A stretch of 52,500 nt of DNA from Symbiodinium natans (taxonomy: Eukaryota > Sar > Dinophyceae > Suessiales > Symbiodiniaceae), in assembly GCA_905221605.1 (NCBI GenBank), contig CAJNDS010002406.1, positions 172,501-225,000 of the forward strand, read 5' to 3'. This document shows, piece after piece, positions 41,150 to 51,844 of this stretch. Below the pieces are notes generated by a model that was given only the letters and a program-made list of their open reading frames with translations, was not told the origin of the DNA and searched no databases. Numbering within the stretch: the first letter of the stretch is position 1; every line of letters starts with the position of its first letter. The position numbers and the translations under genes are program-made.

Positions 41150-41190
41150 CTCGCTCTCCCCCTCTATCTCTCTCTATCTCTATCTATCTA

Positions 41191-41245
<55 letters not shown>
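41150..41245. repeat. CT/CTAT microsatellite
   Basis: Nearly pure pyrimidine CT repeat with CTAT interruptions. Confidence 0.92.
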
Positions 41246-41247
<2 letters not shown>

Positions 41248-42026
41248 CAACTAGTCCTAGTCCAAGAGTTTCCATGTGCGATCGCACAATTGGGGTATTG
41301 GCTTTGGGCACCTTAAGGTTTCCCTTCACACCAAGACCGAGAGGCTCAGTTGACTGAGGCTTGCCTGCCAGCAGCCTCTTCCAGAATCCGAGACCTGGGC
41401 TGGGATATGCTGGGCGTGATGGCGCGCTGTCCATTTCGGGCGAGTGGTGGAGCTTTCCAGAATAGGTCACTCCATGTCACTTGTACCCGTGTAACCTGCT
41501 GGGTATCTTGATGCCGGCAGGAGTGCTTCTGCCATGTCTTACCTATCACAAAACCTAAGCTCAAAACATCACTCGAAGATGCCTAGCCCTTCCAATTTCT
41601 TTTGGTTTACCATGAGTCCGGCCTTTGCCCGCATGGTTTTTTTTGTTGCGCGGCCTTCGCCATCAACTGGCCACAGGCGAAACCCTGAGGCCGAAACCGA
41701 AGAGTTTGATCTTGTCAGAGCGCAAAGGCCGGCCCTTCTGTACTCGCAGCAAGCCGTCAGCAACCACCAGCAACCACCAGCAACCTGCGAAGGAACTTCA
41801 GGCTTCGGGTCTTCGAGGCCAGTTCCCTTCAGAAGCCCAAAACCACCAAGGACTGTACCTCCGAGACCCAGCCAGACCCTCCCATCGAAGAACCCGCGCC
41901 GGGACGACGCGCTCGGCTGGCGCCCTTCCAGGGGATGGAGTGCCCCTGACGTGTTTGAAGTGTCTTGAGGGGCTTTGGGGCAGTTCTGCTGTCGGGCTCC
42001 AGCTGAAGGCACGATGTATCACAGAG

Positions 42027-45000
42027 GTCGGAGAGAAATTATCGGCCAAGTCCGGCCAAGAGGTCCCAAGGAACGTGGGAAGACCTCCGCGCGTCCTGAC
42101 TAGGTACCAGCTGTACTTGCCCTCCACTTGGCGAGAGACGGGCAGCCAGTTGCAGCCTCGGACTTGCATGAGGTTTACAGGTTTATATGTTATCTAATCT
42201 TAATTCTACAGGAGGATTCATCATGCATGGGTCTTATTCCATCTGCGGGCCTATAATTAGGGTCTATGGGGTTGCCCCATGCAAGGATGTGTTAGTGCTG
42301 ATGCTCTTTCCATCTGCTTCTTCCTTTTCACGTATGGACCTGCACCAAACCTGGACGTCTAACGAGTCTAACCACTTCTGACTCCGCATGTCAGGACCTA
42401 CCCTGTCGTGGTGTTCCTCCACGGGGCGGGGGATGGCAAGTTCAGCGTGCTCCGGTCGCACGAGCGAGTGGAAGGTTTCGGGCTTCAGCCCCCCAAAAAA
42501 AGATGGCAGCTTTGGCCCACGGCACAAGCAACATCTGTGAGCCCTAAGCCCTTTTGACCCCCGACCTTAAGAAGCCTCTGAAAGATGAGCCCCCCCAAAG
42601 CCTTTTAAGCGCAGGTGATGAACTCGCAGAGCCTACCTCGGCTGCTGGCCAGGCGGGGTCAAAGAGTCAGAGAGTCAGAGCAAGGAGGAGTGGAAGGCCT
42701 TCTCGTTTTGTATTAGTTGAGGGTTATATTAACCGGGCAGCACTTTTTATAATCAGCATCTGCCCGAAGAGGATACACCTGCACATCGGGGCTATCTGTT
42801 AAGCCCAAGCCTGGCGGAATAAGTCTCACTGGAAGCAAGCTGGAAGCTGGTGACCCTGCAGCACTTTCTGATACACCTGCCCGGGACAAGGAACCAGTCC
42901 ACGTGCTTCGACAGCCGCAGCTGCTGGTGCTTGAGTTCGGAGTACCGCAGGCTGGACCCGGAGTGACTCACGCGAAATGTGCTTTGAGCCTATAAGCCCT
43001 CTTATGCCCTCTTAAGCCCCACGAGCTGCCTTGGAAGGGGGGTTTCGGGACCGTTCCAGCAGACACTTCGGCTGGGTGAGCATTATTGCACAGGGCCCGG
43101 GCGAAGATGGAGGCGCCTCCGGATTCACCTGAGCCCTTTCTGGAAGACGAGGCGCCTTCCTGCTTGTAATTGCGCCTGTTGAGGGCATTGAGGGCTGGGT
43201 TGTCTCATGAACGCTTCAGCAATGCCCGGGTAAGGTTTCAGGGAGGCCTTCCAGGTTGACGACAGACGCGTTCCGGCATTCCAATGACCAAGCTGGTTCA
43301 ATGGCCTTGGAAGTGAGTAGCGACCGACTTCACCGCTAAAGTTTAAAGGCTTCCTGAGAGGGTCGGAATCCGACTTGTCCTGCATTCTCGCACCAACTTC
43401 TGGAATACCCCCAGCCGTTGTAACTTCGGCAGCGTTAGAACTTCGCTTGCGCGGTCCCGAAGCCGTGACCTATGGCATCGTCTTTCATGTCACTGGAGGT
43501 ATCCTATCGCCTGATCTTGCACATACCTGGTGTGTAAGAGGTGGATGGCACTGCCCTGGGGACATGGACATGCGGCTTGCCCACGAAGTTCTGCTGGCTG
43601 TAGCGTTTGCCGCCGGGCCCGGAGCATTGGGTCAGCTTGGTTGCACATCCCATGCAGGTCGCAGTCAGAATGTCAGCTGCCTCCCTGAAGTACTCGCCAT
43701 GTGCCCTGCCGGGGTTTGCGTGGTCGGCGGAATCGGCGTGCATGGTGACGCATTGAATGTGGCCGAGATTTGGTGCCCAGGTATCAGCTCTTGGAAGGAG
43801 CTCCCAGCAATGCCCACAGCACGTCACGGATGTGCAGCAGCTGCTGTTGGACCGAGGCTATTTGTGGTTGGCGGCAGCGACGACAACTTACAGCGCCTCG
43901 CAGCGGTGGAGTGCTTCGATGCCAGAGAGGGGCAGTGGCGTCGACTCGCAGACATGCCGACCCCACGAGGAAACTGCGCCGCCGCATGTTTACAAGGCTT
44001 TCTTTATGTTGTAGGAGGAAGCGGTGTGGATGGTTACCTCTCGTCAACAGAAGTTTTTGACACACGCGAGGAGAGGTGGGTAGATGCACCGGCCATGACT
44101 TCTCCGCGTAGCCTGTGTGCAGCAGCGGCTGTCTCCAACCTTCTTTGCGTGGCCGGTGGCTTTCAGGGCACCCGCCGAGTCATGGGGACTTGCGAGGCTA
44201 TGGATCCGGAGAGGGGATGGAGAGAGCTTCCGCCCATGCCCACGCCGCGGGCAGGCTGTGGCTGCGTTGGGACTTCGGGCTGCCTTTACGTCGTAGGAGG
44301 CTGTGATGCTGCAGGCAGTCGTCTGGCCAGCTTGGAGCGCTTGGATTTAAGAGCTGCGAGATGGGAAGAGCTAAGTCCAATGCCAACGCCACGGAGGGGC
44401 TGCGCAGTTGCAGCACTGGCCGGCCAAATTTTTGTTGTTGGAGGAAGCGATGCCCACAGCGAAGAGAGATCTTCTCGTGTGACCCGGGCATCCGAACATG
44501 CAATACTTGGGGGCAAGCCAGCATGGAAGGTGATACCCGCCATGCCAACAAGGCGGTACGCATGTGCCGGTGGTGCTTTGGTCCTGTGAACGCATGGATG
44601 TCGGAAGGGAAACCATTGCAGGCCGGCAGCAAATAAAAATCGCAGGGTGCAGGATGTCGACTGCTCTGCAGCGAGATGGAGACATTCGTGGTCTTCAAGA
44701 GCTCGTATTCCTCAGTTCAGTGGTTCGCTTTTCTGTTCATAGCAATGTGAACCTGGGCCCTTTGCATCCCTTGCCATGGATTTGACGGGTGGGGGGGAAG
44801 GCATAGGGGGTGCTGTGTTTCCATGCAGTCTTCATGAGCCCGACTCCGAAAGAGAAGCGCTCCAAAAACAGGAAGACCTCGCGAGCCCGATGGCTGTTTG
44901 CGACTTCGCGGACACCTTCGAGTTCATAGCTGCGACTTGTCTTTGCGGTTCCTGTCTGCGTAACTGTGCCTTTCTGTCTTGATGCTTCGTTGGTCTGAAT

Positions 45001-48000
45001 TATCGGGTGCATCGTCTTGAGTCTATATAGTTTGCATAGAGTGAACGAAGAGAAAAGCAGAGGCGACATTTGTCCCTAAAATGACGCCGCGATCCATAGC
45101 CCATCAGGCACTAGAGTCACTAGAGCGATGCATGCTGGCCACACTGCTCCCAAGTGCCAGCGGGGGCATGCCAAACCACAACCCAACAAGCATAGACTCC
45201 GTATCAAGCCAAAGCCATAAACCAACACAGCAGCGTTTTACGCTACACGAATAGTAGCCGTTTTCAAGCACCTAGACCGTTTAACTGGAAGAACACAAAA
45301 CGTGTGCAGGCTCGGTAAGCCGCAAACGAGGACGGAAAGCAAAGATAGTAGTTGACTGTCCCATAAGGCTTAGGGCTTACTTTGGCTCAGACACGAAATT
45401 TTGAGGCCTTGGCATACTTGTTGCTGCCCGAGGGTGTTGGTTAGGTTTCTTCAAATGGGGTTTCGGATGTATGGTCCTTGCTTGCAGCTACATTCATTGC
45501 AGCAACGATGATGAGCCCAAGACAACCGCCAAGGGAAATAATGAACCGGCTTCCACGCAAATACAGAAGCAAGTGAGCCAATCGTTTAAACAGTTGATGT
45601 GATGACAGAGGGTAAGTGGACCAACCTGTTCTGAACATATGCAAATCGACTGGGCTACATGCGTGAGAGCTCGCTGAGACACTGGACTTGAGATTCTGTT
45701 GAGGCCTCATGGGGTTTAGGGCCAGGGTTCTTGCTGCCCTACGCTGTGGCTCGCCCCAGCTGGGTAACCTGAAGCCCTGCACAGCAAACTGCGTCGCTCT
45801 TTGTTCACGATTTGCCTTTGACAGGGCTTGGGCGAAACTAAGTCTACCGACTCGTTACTGTACTCTGCCAGGCAGGTGGCAAATAGGCAACACGACTCCC
45901 TCCATAACCAGAAGCCAACCCTGAATGCACGTTCCGTGTCCTGAAAATTGAGCGTCCCAGGTCATGCCACAAGGATGGCTGCCACAGAACCGTGTGGGCT
46001 GGACACAAGTGCGGCTGAGCCAGGCGGGTTTTGGGACGTTTTCTATTGCCCCTTCTCTTGGGTTAAGAGGGTTGCTTCTAGAATATTGTTCAGATGGTTT
46101 TAAGGGCCATCCTTGCCCCTCAAAAGCGCGGCTCGGCATGATACCGGGCTTGCAATCTACGACGCTCAGCCGTAAACTATCTCCGGATGGCCAAGTGCCC
46201 CCCCTTGGCACCTTGGGGGCTCGGCTGGGTTCTCTCGCCTCGCGCATGCGTGACAAGGCGGCCGGCGTAAGCCGTGCGATGGAAGCTCCGGGGGCTACGA
46301 TGCCACGAAGAGACGGAGCCGTTCTGTAGATAGGCACAAGGGTGTGTCTTGTCGACTCCCACCTGCACATGTTGAGCAACTGTTGAAGGCAAGGGACCAC
46401 CGGGAGGAGACCGCGCATCTCTTCCGCGACGAGCTGAGGCAGCGTCGGTCTGTCGGTCTGCGCAGGGTGCCCACCACAGAGACCATCAGCTCCGATTGGA
46501 ACTTGGTGGAGTTGCTGAGGGATCGCGAACTTTTGGATGAGGCAGGGATGCTCTACCGCCAAGTTCTGGAGTCAAGACGAGCAGATCTGGGCAACTCCGG
46601 CCCCGAGGCTTCGAGTCGTGTGGATGACAATGTACGTTCTGGCAGGCCACGCTTTCACAGGAAACGGCAGAGTTGAGTGGTTGAGCAGCTTTATTCCACG
46701 AGCTTATCGAAGTATCTTGGCGAAGAGCATCCGGACAAGGAAACTGTCGTGAACAACTTGCATGTGCGCGTGAGCTCGCGGGCGTGGGCGCGTTTGGGCG
46801 TGCAAGTGTGGGTGTGCGGGTGTTGTGGGTGTGTGGGTCTGTGGGTGTGTTAGATCAGGACGACTGGGATTGGACAAGGGCGGTTTCCACCCGCTCGGTT
46901 TTCTCATGTCCAGCTGCGGATGATGCTGTGCGATGGGGTCTGTGCCAGCTATGTACTGTAGGTGGCCCGGTCACCCAAATACCCTCACGACCAACTGCCG
47001 TTCAGGCGTACAAGCAATGTCCCGTCTCCAGGAAACCTCGTTTGAGCACCGGGCTCAACCCGGGTGCTGTGGGCATATGCCAGTTCCGAAAAGTTTACAA
47101 AAAAAATGCGCTTTTGTTGCAGCACCCAAAAGCATTTCCTGGGCTCATAGTCAGGCCCAAGACAGGACCATCATTTAGAGCTAGCCAAAAAACGGCCGCC
47201 ACCCAGAAGGGATCCTGATTTAGAACACCCCTCCCCAGGTAGAGATGCTGACGAAGCACGCCGGGGACTCAAGAGACACAAAAGGTCAGAGGATATGGCT
47301 TGTAGGATTGAAGCGTTTGGGTGCTGCATGATGCGCAGGCATTGACATGTGTCACACATGACTGTTTCTTGAAGTTTCTTGTCACTTTGTGCTAGATATG
47401 AGCTGCTGGTGCTCCACACGATTGCAGATCGAAGTATACGGCCTTGATTAGGTGAGTCTGTAGGAGACATCCCTGACATGCCCCAAAAAGCCCTGAAGCC
47501 AGCCATCAGACATAGAAAGCCAGAAGATCCTGCACCTCTCCGAAGCAGTGCCAGAGCCCGGCCCTAGAGGTCTTGGAGCGGTACCGTGGCGACCCAGTGC
47601 CCGTTGGGATTCAAAGATATATAAAGAGGTGCACAATCGGTTTAGGGGTTATATGTAGTAGAGTCTGGGTTCAGAAAAGGCTTGCTGGCTTGAGAGCACT
47701 TTGGCCTTTCAGACTGCAGCGGAAGTTTGTTTGTGTTCTTTCAAAGACCATCAAGATACAAGCAGAGTCAACACAGCGTGTTGCCATAGCTCTAGCCTTC
47801 ACACACGAAAGGGTTCCACAAACACAGCCAAAACCCCGCAACAAAAAAAACAACATTTGCCTGCACTGCGCGTCGTGCCTTCAGCAGCAGACATGGTGGA
47901 CCACCATCGCCTTTCGGCATATACCACCCTGAGCCCCAAAATAGGGAGCGTCGCTGGAAGCCGTAGTCACCAGAAGCCCAAAGTACAAAGGAATAGTCGG

Positions 48001-48180
48001 AAGAGACCTTAAACTCTACAGGGAACCTTGCAAGATCCTCAACCCTAAACCCTAAAACTCTAAAACCCCTAAACCCTAAACCCGATTCCTTGCCTAAAGG
48101 GACCTTTTTCGGCTCCCTGGGAGGCGCGCGTGTCTCTCACTGGCCAGTCGGCGGGTGGCTCTGGCGCTTGGCAGCTGGGA
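42027..48180 (+). CDS. Alpha/beta-hydrolase (predicted peptidase/esterase type), multi-exon
   Basis: Exons, all AG|G acceptors with agreeing phases: 42027 or 42063-42130 (YQLYLPSTW; GC donor), 42395-42446 (TYPVVVFLHGAGDGKFS; GT), 42615-42652 (VMNSQSLPRLLAR; GC), 42891-42960 (NQSTCFDSRSCWCLSSEYRR; GA), 44872-44931 (AVCDFADTFEFIA; GC), 45961-45993 (VMPQGWLPQNR; GT), 47570-47596 (VLERYRGDP; GT), 48124-48180 (ARVSLTGQSAGGSGAWQLG; GT). FLHGAGD is the oxyanion strand-loop and GQSAG the nucleophile elbow (Ser) of an alpha/beta-hydrolase, in the order expected for the COG4099/LpqC type. The exon between VMPQGW and VLERY (usually with a D-D-V motif) and the catalytic Asp/His exons are not found, nor is the start. 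Substrate unknown. Introns hold a kelch gene (42961-44871) and a TPR relic (45994-47569). Confidence 0.72.
43100..43160 (+). CDS. Short open frame upstream of kelch gene
   Basis: ATG 43107 opens MEAPPDSPEPFLEDEAPSCL and stops at about 43169. A GC donor after DEDE-like codons (GAG|GCGCC) is possible. It could be a 5' exon of the kelch gene or chance. It lies inside the hydrolase intron. Confidence 0.2.
43564..44589 (+). CDS. Kelch-repeat beta-propeller protein, intron-free
   Basis: The frame is open from 43375 to the TGA at 44587 (404 codons). The start is uncertain: ATG 43564 begins MDMRLAHEVLLAVAFAAG, with a hydrophobic run like a signal peptide; ATG 43699 is the last before the repeats. 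Counted from 43375, six kelch units have Gly-Gly at residues 118-119, 166-167, 214-215, 261-262, 308-309 and 356-357. Each is followed by a conserved Trp (140, 188, 235, 282, 330, 384) and a P-M-P-T-x-R phrase. A C-terminal RRYACAGGALVL strand could close the first blade, giving a six-bladed propeller used for protein binding. No BTB, F-box or enzyme domain is seen. It has no introns, unlike its neighbours, and sits in the GA-AG intron 42961-44871 of the hydrolase on the same strand. That fits a retroposed mRNA copy. The frame is intact, so it may be active. Confidence 0.92.
   Translation: MDMRLAHEVLLAVAFAAGPGALGQLGCTSHAGRSQNVSCLPEVLAMCPAGVCVVGGIGVHGDALNVAEIWCPGISSWKELPAMPTARHGCAAAAVGPRLFVVGGSDDNLQRLAAVECFDAREGQWRRLADMPTPRGNCAAACLQGFLYVVGGSGVDGYLSSTEVFDTREERWVDAPAMTSPRSLCAAAAVSNLLCVAGGFQGTRRVMGTCEAMDPERGWRELPPMPTPRAGCGCVGTSGCLYVVGGCDAAGSRLASLERLDLRAARWEELSPMPTPRRGCAVAALAGQIFVVGGSDAHSEERSSRVTRASEHAILGGKPAWKVIPAMPTRRYACAGGALVL
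45062..45950. other. Hydrolase intron 44932-45960, no further gene supported
   Basis: A minus-strand open frame at 45441-45782 includes a hydrophobic run (FIISLGGCLGLIIVAAMNVA), but the opposite orientation to every other gene and chance-level length argue against it. Otherwise nothing recognisable. Confidence 0.45.
46344..46766 (+). pseudogene. TPR (kinesin-light-chain type) relic, frame-broken
   Basis: Two to three 42-residue tetratricopeptide units of the kinesin-light-chain/TPR_12 style. The first (HREETAHLFRDELRQRR) and second (LVELLRDRELLDEAGMLYRQ, then VLESRRADLG) lie in one frame to about 46630. The next helix (YVLAGHAFTGNGRVEW, 46633-46680) is in the +1 frame. From 46680 the original frame returns (VEQLYSTSLSKYLGEEHPDK, then ETVVNNL). 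The original frame also carries a stop at 46674. The 42-residue spacing is kept across the break, so two compensating indels are more likely than an intron. It is intron-free and lies inside the hydrolase intron 45994-47569, hence probably a decayed retrocopy. A tiny intron (46633 GT to an AG near 46690) is a less likely alternative. Confidence 0.68.
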
Positions 48181-48817
48181 GTAAAAATCGACGGCTTGAT
48201 CCCACAGAGCCCGCTACTCCTTCAATGAAGGGAAAAAAAGCTTGTTATGACGGTATTATAGTTCAATTCAAAGTAAGAAGCCCTTTTAGAAGTGTTTTAA
48301 GGTGTATTGCTGAGTTAGTTAAGCTCCATGAGATTTGGTGTATACAGATGAGCTCGAAGGCATGCGTCCGTGGGCGCTTGCTTGGATTGATTACACTTGC
48401 AGGGTGATTTAATACCAATTTCTCTCCGAGGGGGCTAGGTTTTAGGGTTTAGGGTTCAGGGTAAAAGGCCAGCCCCAGTAGCCTTCCAGGTTCTCGGTCA
48501 TGAGCTCGTTAGCATCGATTCCGTTGTGTCCTGGCAGGCGTCATGTTTTTCCTTTGCAAAGCCAAAGCGTGCGGGTCCTTGTTGACGTGTTCATACATCT
48601 CTGACATTCTCAAGCTTAAAACCCTACACCCGAAGTTTATCAGCACAGCAACCACCAGCACGAATTGAAAGCCCAAAGCGACATCCCGTGGCAGTCACTT
48701 CCCCAGACCCCTAAACCCTAAACCCTAAACCCTAAACCCTAAACCGGGCCTGGCAAGGCACTTTGCATCGCTGCGACCCTCGCTGTGGGCCTCCGTCACG
48801 TGGCCACAGCAAGATGT

Positions 48818-48862
48818 AGGGTTTAGGGTTTAGGGTTTAGGGTTTAGGGTTTAGGGTTTAGG
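48818..48862 (+). repeat. Interstitial telomeric array
   Basis: Six TTTAGGG units. A CCCTAAA array of opposite orientation lies at 48710-48745, so the 70 bp between them is flanked by inverted telomeric arrays. Confidence 0.92.
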
Positions 48863-48880
48863 AGGTTCTGTTAACTTAGG

Positions 48881-49018
48881 GGTCGGAATAATAACTACTA
48901 GTATTCCCTTAGGGTATAGGGTTCGGGTTTTTAGCGTTTAGGGTTCAGGGGTCGGAGTAATTACTACTAGTATTCCCTTAGGGTCCCTTTAAAATTATAC
49001 TATAACAGCCCCCAAACC
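48881..49018 (+). repeat. Repeat C, tandem pair, left copy cut by telomere-like DNA
   Basis: The left copy (GGGGTCGGAATAATAACTAC ... CCCTTAGGGT) stops at TTAGGGT and continues as TATAGGGTTCGGG-type units to about 48945. A second, fuller copy then begins (48948-49018). Confidence 0.68.
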
Positions 49019-50181
49019 CTCATTCAGTGCTCTGAACTATTGTTGAGGATGCAGATGACATCTTCTTTACTTCTTGACTTCGACAGGCTTTCGCCCGGAT
49101 GCCCCCCAAACCTTATTTCTAAGTATTCAGGCCCCTACACGTCTTGGTTCGGTGGGCTTGGCAACATGGCACCTCCCGCCGGTCTGGCCTAAGCCCAAAA
49201 CTGGCTACCATCCCAGCCCACCCAGGCCACCTGTGATAGCCTCACCGGGGAAAGTTCTGGGTACCAGGAGTATGAGTCCTTGGGACCTGGAAGGGCTTTA
49301 GCGGTCACCGTCCTCTTGCACTACTGCAGGCGGCAGGATCCAAACATGGAGTCGAAAGAGTAGAAAAAGAAGAGACGGAGCACGGAACAAAGCTTCAACT
49401 TTGCTAGGTCTGGGCCCGGCCTCAACACCAAACACAACAGGCCTTAGACCCTAAACCCTCAAGCCTGGACATTGCGGAGGATTCTGGTTTAAGGAGGTCC
49501 ATGGAAACGTATTTACAACAGCCTCAAGCAGACCCTTCCCCAAGGTGAGCGTCGTTTGTGCCCCGGCCCCGCCGGAACTGGCCATGAGCCTGGCGCCTTG
49601 CCATTTCAGGATTTCGCAGGTGACATTGGGGTTTAGGGTTTCGGGTGTAGGGTTTAGGGTTTAGGGTTTAGGGTTTAGGGTTCGGCAAAGCCATATCTGG
49701 ATGTGTTTATCATGAGGTTCCTTATGAATAGGATCCCCGAAAGGCACCCTAATGTATTACAGCCATTGTGCGCGCCGTTGCCTTGGCCTGTCCCCATCAA
49801 AGGATGGCTTGCCAATTTGGGTGGTTGGCTGGACAGGCTGGTGAACCTGAACCTATGCTCGGCACTGGACGTTTTAACACCCATGGGACCCTAAACCTGG
49901 GATTTGGATTGTTCAATGCCAAGGAGTGATAAAACCCGCCCTAAACCCCGAACCCTGAACCCTATGACCGAGTCATTCTTCCCGCTCTCCGCGGCCGAGG
50001 TTTGCAGCCTACTTGAGCCTCTGCCCCTCAAAGTCCCCCAGCAGCCTCTCGAACCGGCAAAAAGAAGCAGATTTCGGAGTTCATGGGGCTTGCTGAACTG
50101 TTAAACCTGGCCAAATCCCTACACCTGAGTTGGGCTGCATAGAAGCCAGCCTTCTCCAGTGCGTTTGGAGGCGACGGCGAG

Positions 50182-50237
50182 ATGGGAAATGACGACATCG
50201 TCGCCGCGCTGAAGCAACGCCAGTCTGGCTCAGTCAG
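50182..50237 (+). CDS. Possible first exon with Met-Gly leader
   Basis: ATG 50182 reads MGNDDIVAALKQRQSGSV and reaches a canonical donor CAG|GTACAT at 50238. Gly2-Asn3 is a good N-myristoylation start. There is no matching second exon that I can place, and no Cys for palmitoylation, unlike the Met-Gly-Cys leaders. Confidence 0.33.
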
Positions 50238-50239
50238 GT

Positions 50240-51844
50240 ACATCGCTGCAGCTTTTGTTTGAATGGTTGGGCTTTGGGTTAATTCGAAGTTTAACGTTTG
50301 GGGCAGACACTTCCGCCGATGCTTTGTGCACCAAGCGGGTGCATGCAACCAGTGCCCTGATCTACGAACCCGGCCCCCGATGGGAGTCGTGAGGTACACA
50401 AGATACACGTACCTCGGCGGAGGTGAGCGCTCTGCTTCAGTCTCTTGGGCGGGGCTCCGATTCCTCAAGTTGAAGTTCGATCTTTAGTTATACCTTCAAA
50501 TAAGGAAGCCCCAGGGCCCAAGCCCAGACTGTGAACCAAAGCCCAGTTTGGCGCCGCCACCGCCGGACCCTCTCTACAACTACATGGTTGGCCACGCGAG
50601 CATCCTGGCTTCAGGTTTTAGGGTCAACAGGGAAGAATCGGGCAGAAACCGGCATGTCGTTGGATTCCAACTGCCCCGGATGGCGTGGTAGGAAATCTTA
50701 GGGGAGTGCAGGTTTTGTGGCTAGCGGGAGTGATGTATGATCCTGCAATCTGAGTGTCATCGCCATGGTCCAGGGCGAGAGGGCACCTGAGAGGTGGGAG
50801 CCCTGCACCCCGCAGCTTCCCCGACAAAAATCTGAACCCCTGACGATCTGTCGACTTGGTTGGCATTGTAGAATGGCTGTTTAGGCAGGGTTTAGTCTCT
50901 TGGCTGCGGTGTGCTCAGTCAGGGGCAGACATGTTGTGACTCAACGACCCTGAATGTGCCAACGCAAACATTCAATAAGCTCCCAAGGAGCACATGCGAA
51001 TCTACATCAAACCATGTAACAGATTGGCAAGGAAGAATAGAAGAAAATCAGAGTTAGTTTCATGGTGTAATCATATACATTCCGAACGGAGGTCTCATCG
51101 AACCACCGACAAAGCCACTGAGGCTACGACTTGATCTACCGTGACCCACGACTGTGGCAATGGGCGCTCTCACATCGGAAGCCCGCCGCCAAAGACGCGT
51201 GGGGCTTGCCTGACTAGGCCCTGACTCCACACACGAACCGAGGACGACAACAGAATCCCGAAGCGAAACAACCCGTTGAGAGGAAGCTTTCTGCCTAACC
51301 AGCACGATTATTGCACAGCCGGCAGCATGGCTGACACCCATCTCTGGGAGCTCGGCAAGTTGAATCAAAAGCGTCGCGTGCAGTGTGTTTGGGAACCCAT
51401 GTAACCTACAAACAACAAGCAATAAACCCTGGGAAGCAAGAAATCCTAAACCGCCCAAGTAAGCTCCATGCCAGGACCCTGCTTGCTTGGAGGCCTTACT
51501 GCAGAAAGGGTTGGCGCCAGCTTCCCAACATGCCGTAGGGTTTTCAGTGCTGGAACTTGGCCCCTTTGCACAGCCAGGATGCGAGAGAAAGTCTGGCAAT
51601 CAAATTGTGTTGGCCCACTTGTGTGTGAGATCGTGTGAACGATGGGGTTGCCTCTACAGTTTGTTGGGTTACCTTGCAATACTGGTGACAAGCGAAGTAG
51701 GGTTTAGGGTTGGGTCCCAGCATTGGCAGAGCTGCCGCATGCCATGTCAGCTTTTAAGAGCATTTGTGTCAGTGCCTTGCGCAGACTCTTGGCCCCGTCC
51801 TGCAAAAGTCAGGCGTTGTGTACGAGAACCCTAATACGCCGGCA
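50240..51844. other. No supported gene
   Basis: Open frames on both strands (for example minus 51060-51599 from a TTG codon, 179 codons) lack motifs and fall within chance for this window. The segment has fewer telomere-like units than the rest, with single units near 51702-51712. Confidence 0.45.

Larger units (their letters stand above)
39471..42026. other. Low-complexity and unassigned sequence
   Basis: Contains complementary C and G runs (40219-40242 and 40270-40293, a potential hairpin), a T13-G22 tract (40346-40380) and a CT/CTAT microsatellite (41150-41245). One exon-like run (VAAAVAPAFTEECLDPAS, 40816-40870, AG|G and GTACGA donor) might be an N-terminal exon of the hydrolase downstream; this is a guess. 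Long plus-strand open frames at 41534-42026 show no motif until the hydrolase exon begins. Confidence 0.4.
48181..50181. other. Region after last hydrolase exon; repeats and weak exons
   Basis: Remaining hydrolase exons should lie here, but none with the catalytic Asp or His was found. It contains telomeric arrays (48710-48745, 48818-48862, 49630-49682), repeat C copies (48881-48925, 48948-49018) and exon-like runs: ALCIAATLAVGLRHVATARC (48758-48818, between two arrays), TRLGSVGLATWHLPPVWP (about 49137-49190) and VPIKGWLANLGGWLDRLVNL (about 49790-49850). Confidence 0.4.

Noticed and set aside
45855-46562. 235-codon minus-strand open frame
   Set aside because: It is antisense to the hydrolase exon at 45961 and the TPR relic, has no motif, and its length is not far above chance for this much sequence.
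51060-51599. 179-codon minus-strand open frame
   Set aside because: It begins at TTG, lacks any domain, and frames of this length are expected by chance a few times in the window.
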